Assembly: GCA_023389575.1 (NCBI GenBank)
Contig: JAEWEG010000014.1
Coordinates: 23,199-87,198 of the forward strand
DNA: 64,000 bases
Reading direction: 5' to 3'
DNA from: Chloroflexota bacterium
GTDB taxonomy: Bacteria; Chloroflexota; Chloroflexia; Thermomicrobiales; UBA6265
The notes under the pieces were generated by a model. That model was given only the letters and a program-made list of their open reading frames with translations, ran no database searches and was not told where the DNA came from. Both the position numbers and the translations under genes were made by a program. Within the stretch, counting starts at the first letter, position 1; each line of letters opens with the position of its first letter. Shown piece after piece: positions 60,750 through 64,000 of the stretch.

Positions 60750-61580
60750 TTAGCGTCGCTTCTGCGGGCGACGGCGAACAATCATCGAGTCGGTCCGCTT
60801 GCTGTTCCGCGTGCGCTGGAACGCAGGCTTGCCCCACTTCGTCTTCGGCTGGCCACCAATTGGCGCCTTGCCTTCACCACCACCATGCGGATGGTCGCGC
60901 GGGTTCATCACGGAACCGCGAACGGTTGGGCGGCGGCCCATGTGGCGGCTGCGGCCCGCCTTGCCGATCTGGACGTTCTCGTGATCCACGTTGCCAACCT
61001 GGCCGAGCGTGGCCATGCAGGTCAGCAGCACCAGGCGAACCTCGCCGGATGGCATGCGGATCTGGGCGTAATCGCCGACCTTCGCCATCAACTGGGCCGA
61101 GGTGCCGGCCGAGCGGACGAGCTGTCCACCCTTGCCCGGGTAGAGCTCGATGTTGTGGATCTGCGTACCGGTCGGGATGTTCGACAGCGGCAGCGCGTTC
61201 CCGGTGCGGATCGGTGCTTCCGGTCCGGAGACGACCATGTCGTCCACGCGAACCCCGAGCGGCGCCAGGATGTAGCGCTTCTCACCATCCACATAGAAGA
61301 GGAGGGCGATACGCGCCGAGCGGTTCGGATCGTACTCGATGGCGGCGACGCGAGCGGGAATCCCCGTCTTGTTGCGCTTGAAGTCGATGATCCGGTAGTG
61401 GCGCTTCGCTCCACCGCCACGGTGGCGGGTGGTGATGCGTCCACGGTTGTTGCGACCGGCGGTCTTCTTCAGCGGCACCGTAAGCCGCTTCTCCGGTCGC
61501 TTCTTGGTGATCTCCTCGAACGTGCTCACACTCATCGAGCGGCGCGCTGGGGAGGTTGGCTTGTACTTGCGAATTGGCAT
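60750..61580 (-). CDS. rplB: 50S ribosomal protein L2
   Basis: 276 residues: MPIRKYKPTSPARRSMSV, RGGGAKRHYRIIDFKRNK and the C-terminal PTVRGSVMNPRDHPHGGGEGKAPIGG, with the conserved catalytic-centre histidine. ATG start. Standard position after rplW. Confidence 0.97.
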   Translation of the reverse strand: MPIRKYKPTSPARRSMSVSTFEEITKKRPEKRLTVPLKKTAGRNNRGRITTRHRGGGAKRHYRIIDFKRNKTGIPARVAAIEYDPNRSARIALLFYVDGEKRYILAPLGVRVDDMVVSGPEAPIRTGNALPLSNIPTGTQIHNIELYPGKGGQLVRSAGTSAQLMAKVGDYAQIRMPSGEVRLVLLTCMATLGQVGNVDHENVQIGKAGRSRHMGRRPTVRGSVMNPRDHPHGGGEGKAPIGGQPKTKWGKPAFQRTRNSKRTDSMIVRRRPQKRR

Positions 61581-61612
61581 TCCAAACGTTCCCTTCTGTC
61601 AGAACCGCGCCG

Positions 61613-61924
61613 CTAGACCTGTTCGAACAGGTCGATGTTTTCGCCCGGTGCGAGAGTGACAATGGCCTTCTTCCAGGCCGGACGCGCTCCTTCGATGCGT
61701 CCCGCCCCGCGGCGGATCATCCGCGACTTGGGCTTGGCCTTCACGTTCAGCGTGTTCACCGCCAGCACCTTCACGGAGAAGGTGGACTGAACCGCCGCCT
61801 TGATCTGGATCTTGTTGGCGTCGGGGTGTACTTCAAAGCTGTACTGCCCCTTTTCCATCAGCCAGGTGTTCTTTTCGGTAATCAGCGGGCGTCGAATGAC
61901 GTCCTCAAGCCGGAGCTGCGCCAT
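61613..61924 (-). CDS. rplW: 50S ribosomal protein L23
   Basis: 103 residues, starting MAQLRLEDVIRRPLITEKNTWLMEKGQYSFEV; docking site for SRP and trigger factor in the family. The ATG at 61924 overlaps the rplD stop (TAATG). A frame open to 61978 is not used. Confidence 0.96.
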   Translation of the reverse strand: MAQLRLEDVIRRPLITEKNTWLMEKGQYSFEVHPDANKIQIKAAVQSTFSVKVLAVNTLNVKAKPKSRMIRRGAGRIEGARPAWKKAIVTLAPGENIDLFEQV

Positions 61925-62631
61925 TATGCACTCTCCCCGGCGGCCGCTTCCCTGGCCGCCTGCCGAGCCAGCTGCCACTGGCTAGGTGTTCGCTTCTCGG
62001 CCGGAAGTGCCCAGAGCTCCTCGATCACGGCCAGCGCCTCTTCGGTGACGAGCAGGCGCTCGTACTTGAGGATGTCGCGAATGCTGAGGACCGGCGCGAG
62101 AACCGTCTTCGTGTTATCGAGGTTGGAGGCGGACCGCTCGACCTGCTCCACATGCTCGGCCAGCACCACGAGGGTGGACCGGGCTTCGGGCAGGGCGCCG
62201 AGGAATTCCTTGAACGCCTTGGTCTTCGGCTCGATCTCGGACAGGCCCTTCACCACCGTCAGCCGGTCGTCGGCCAGCTTGGCGGAAAGCGCCGAGCGAA
62301 TGGCCAGGCGACGCATCTGGCGCGGCATGGACTGGGTGTACTTGCGCGGGTGCGGGCCAAAGACCACGCCGCCGCCCTTCCACTGCGGAGCCCGGATGGT
62401 GCCCTGGCGAGCGCGACCGGTGCCCTTCTGGCGCCACGGCTTGCGGCCACCGCCGCGAACGTTGCCGCGGGTCTTGGTTTCGCTGGTGCCGAGGCGGGCG
62501 TTGGCCAGCTGGCGAACCAGGGCCTGGTGCATCACCGGGATGTTCGGTTCGATACCCCAAACGGTTTCGTCGAGTTCGGTGGAGCCAACCACCGCACCCT
62601 TCAGGTCATGAATGTCTACTTGCATCGTCAT
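61924..62631 (-). CDS. rplD: 50S ribosomal protein L4
   Basis: 235 residues: ANARLGTSETKTRGNVRGGGRKPWRQKGTGRARQGTIRAPQWKGGGVVFGP is the conserved L4 tunnel loop. Three nearby ATGs (62643, 62631, 62625) exist; 62631 has GGGAG six bases upstream and is chosen. In enterobacteria L4 represses this operon; no such leader was recognised. Confidence 0.95.
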   Translation of the reverse strand: MTMQVDIHDLKGAVVGSTELDETVWGIEPNIPVMHQALVRQLANARLGTSETKTRGNVRGGGRKPWRQKGTGRARQGTIRAPQWKGGGVVFGPHPRKYTQSMPRQMRRLAIRSALSAKLADDRLTVVKGLSEIEPKTKAFKEFLGALPEARSTLVVLAEHVEQVERSASNLDNTKTVLAPVLSIRDILKYERLLVTEEALAVIEELWALPAEKRTPSQWQLARQAAREAAAGESA

Positions 62632-62671
62632 TATCGCTCCCATGAGTCTTCGCGGGCGGTGAGCCCGGCGA

Positions 62672-63301
62672 CTACTTCTGACCCTTCACCGCACGCTTGA
62701 TCAGCAGCGTGCCATTGTTTGGGCCCGGAACCGATCCTTCGACGAGCAGCAGGTTCCGCTCCGCATCGACCCGAAGCACCTTGAGGTTCTGCACGGTCAC
62801 GCGCTCGTTGCCCATGTGCCCGGCCATCTTCAGGCCCTTGAACACACGGCCCGGCGTGGCGCTGGAGCCAATCGATCCCGGCGCGCGAGCGCGGTCGGAC
62901 TGACCGTGGGTCTTCGGGCCGCCGCTGAAGCCGTGTCGCTTCATGCCGCCCTGGAACCCGCGGCCCTTGGAGGTACCGACCACGTCGACCGTTTCGCCGG
63001 CCGTGAAGGTGTCAGCCGAAAAAACCTGGCCAACCTCAATACCGCTGTAGTCATCAGCCTTGAACTCACGCAGCGTCTTGACCAAATGGCCACTGGCGCG
63101 AACGTGACCGGCTTCCGGCTTGTTCAACTTCTTCGCAATACCGAATCCGAGCTGCACGGCTTCATAGCCATCAGTATCCGCATTACGTACTTGCGTCACG
63201 ACACAGGGTCCCGCCTCGATCACCGTCACCGGCCTGGCAAGTCCCTGCTCGTCGAAAATTTGCGTCATACCGAGCTTTCGCCCGATCAATCCGTGAACCA
63301 T
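62672..63301 (-). CDS. rplC: 50S ribosomal protein L3
   Basis: 209 residues: MVHGLIGRKLGMTQIFDEQGLARPVTVIEAGPCVVTQVR, then GRGFQGGMKRHGFSGGPKTHGQSDRARAPGSIG and HMGNERVTVQNLKVL. Standard L3 with complete central extension. Confidence 0.97.
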   Translation of the reverse strand: MVHGLIGRKLGMTQIFDEQGLARPVTVIEAGPCVVTQVRNADTDGYEAVQLGFGIAKKLNKPEAGHVRASGHLVKTLREFKADDYSGIEVGQVFSADTFTAGETVDVVGTSKGRGFQGGMKRHGFSGGPKTHGQSDRARAPGSIGSSATPGRVFKGLKMAGHMGNERVTVQNLKVLRVDAERNLLLVEGSVPGPNNGTLLIKRAVKGQK

Positions 63302-63416
63302 TGGCTCTCCCCTGCTCTTCGTCAGGAAACGGAGTCAGCGCATGCGCCGCGTCCGCTCGCAGAGCGTGTTTGCGTTGTTTCAACTACCTGATTACCAGTC
63401 GAAACGAGCTCATCCG

Positions 63417-63740
63417 CTACAGCTTGATTTCGATATCCACACCGGCCGGCAGATTCAGGCGCATGAGCGCGCGGATCGTGTTGCCGCTGGGCTCCAACAC
63501 GTCGATAAGGCGCTTGTGCGTTCGAATCTCGAACTGCTCCTGCGAGTCCTTGTCGATGAATGGAGAGCGGATCACACAGAACTTCTCGATGCGCGTGGGC
63601 AGGGGCACCGGGCCCGCGACCTTCGCGCCAGTCGCTTCCGCCGTCTCAACGATGCGGCTGGCGGACTGGTCGAGAATCTTGTGATCGTAGGCCTTGAGGC
63701 GAATCCGGATTTTCTGGGTCGCCTTGCGCGCCGTTACCAT
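63417..63740 (-). CDS. rpsJ: 30S ribosomal protein S10
   Basis: 107 residues, start MVTARKATQKIRIRLKAYDHKILDQSA (ATG 63740, GAGGGAATCGCAACA upstream), with the loop RTHKRLIDVLEPSGNTIRALMRLNLPAGVDIEIKL. Slightly longer than E. coli S10 (103). First ribosomal gene of the S10 group; tuf precedes it. S10 also takes part in transcription antitermination with NusB. Confidence 0.97.
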   Translation of the reverse strand: MVTARKATQKIRIRLKAYDHKILDQSASRIVETAEATGAKVAGPVPLPTRIEKFCVIRSPFIDKDSQEQFEIRTHKRLIDVLEPSGNTIRALMRLNLPAGVDIEIKL

Positions 63741-63764
63741 TGTTGCGATTCCCTCGACTACGCG

Positions 63765-63794
63765 GGAATGGAGCGCCGCGTGGCGCTCCACTCC
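63765..63794 (-). terminator. Hairpin between tuf and rpsJ
   Basis: Thirteen-base arms (GGAATGGAGCGCC / GGCGCTCCACTCC) with one mismatch and a four-base loop, ten bases after the tuf stop. It may attenuate reading from tuf into the S10 operon. Confidence 0.65.
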
Positions 63795-63804
63795 CTCCTA
63801 TTTC

Positions 63805-64000
<196 letters not shown>

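Overview
The window is a 64 kb stretch of a GC-rich bacterial chromosome, densely packed with housekeeping genes. No phage, insertion sequence, transposase or CRISPR array is visible. Several features point towards the Chloroflexota, most likely a Thermomicrobia-like lineage: high GC, a secreted protein with Thr/Pro/Ala/Val-rich (ATPVA-type) linkers, a C-terminal R3H ATPase next to tmk and a DarA-type c-di-AMP receptor, a DEDDh-GIY-YIG fusion nuclease, and frequent GTG/TTG starts. This placement is an inference from gene style, not a measured phylogeny.

Layout, left to right. (1) 174-6824 (+): a tightly overlapped histidine operon hisG-hisC-hisB-hisH-hisA-hisF, then an unusual HisI/HisE-like fusion with altered metal ligands and a HIT-family protein. 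(2) 6916-9447 (+): an MFS-like membrane protein and a PLP aminotransferase, closed by a 42-bp perfect palindrome that also closes the convergent genes to its right. (3) 9516-18379 (-): a catabolic unit reading leftwards: acyl-CoA dehydrogenase, thiolase, hexapeptide protein, enoyl-CoA hydratase, EtfB, EtfA, a FixC-like flavoprotein, a VOC protein and a glutamate-semialdehyde-type aldehyde dehydrogenase. It couples acyl-CoA and amino-acid oxidation to an electron-transfer flavoprotein. (4) 18500-23213 (-): tRNA-Gln, glmU, prs, a CNNM/CBS membrane protein and birA. (5) 23682-25265 (+): an NrtR-type NUDIX-derived regulator and NAD kinase. (6) 25423-31027 (-): recR, a GNAT protein, an R3H/AAA ATPase, tmk, darA and a zinc-ribbon membrane protein. 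(7) 31348-34819: a small zinc-ribbon protein (+), then ftsK and a family-4 uracil-DNA glycosylase (-). (8) 34967-40999 (-): a sugar ABC transporter (binding protein and two permeases, no ATPase) followed by a large secreted PIG-L/NEW3/CBM9-like protein. (9) 41174-45604: a DEDDh/GIY-YIG nuclease (-) divergent from ligA (+). (10) 45605-45863: an unexplained, strongly structured intergenic element. (11) 45891-64000 (-): the S10-spc-alpha superoperon from the tail of tuf to rpsI, with secY, adk, map, rpoA and truA embedded. infA and rpsD are missing from their usual slots.

The strongest leads for something undescribed are the HisI/HisE-like fusion with degenerate metal sites, the structured element after ligA, the palindromes around the recR/zinc-ribbon and GNAT promoters, the secreted PIG-L fusion with its ABC importer, and the ribosomal operon lacking infA and rpsD. 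All functional assignments rest on reading motifs by eye; no database or folding program was run.
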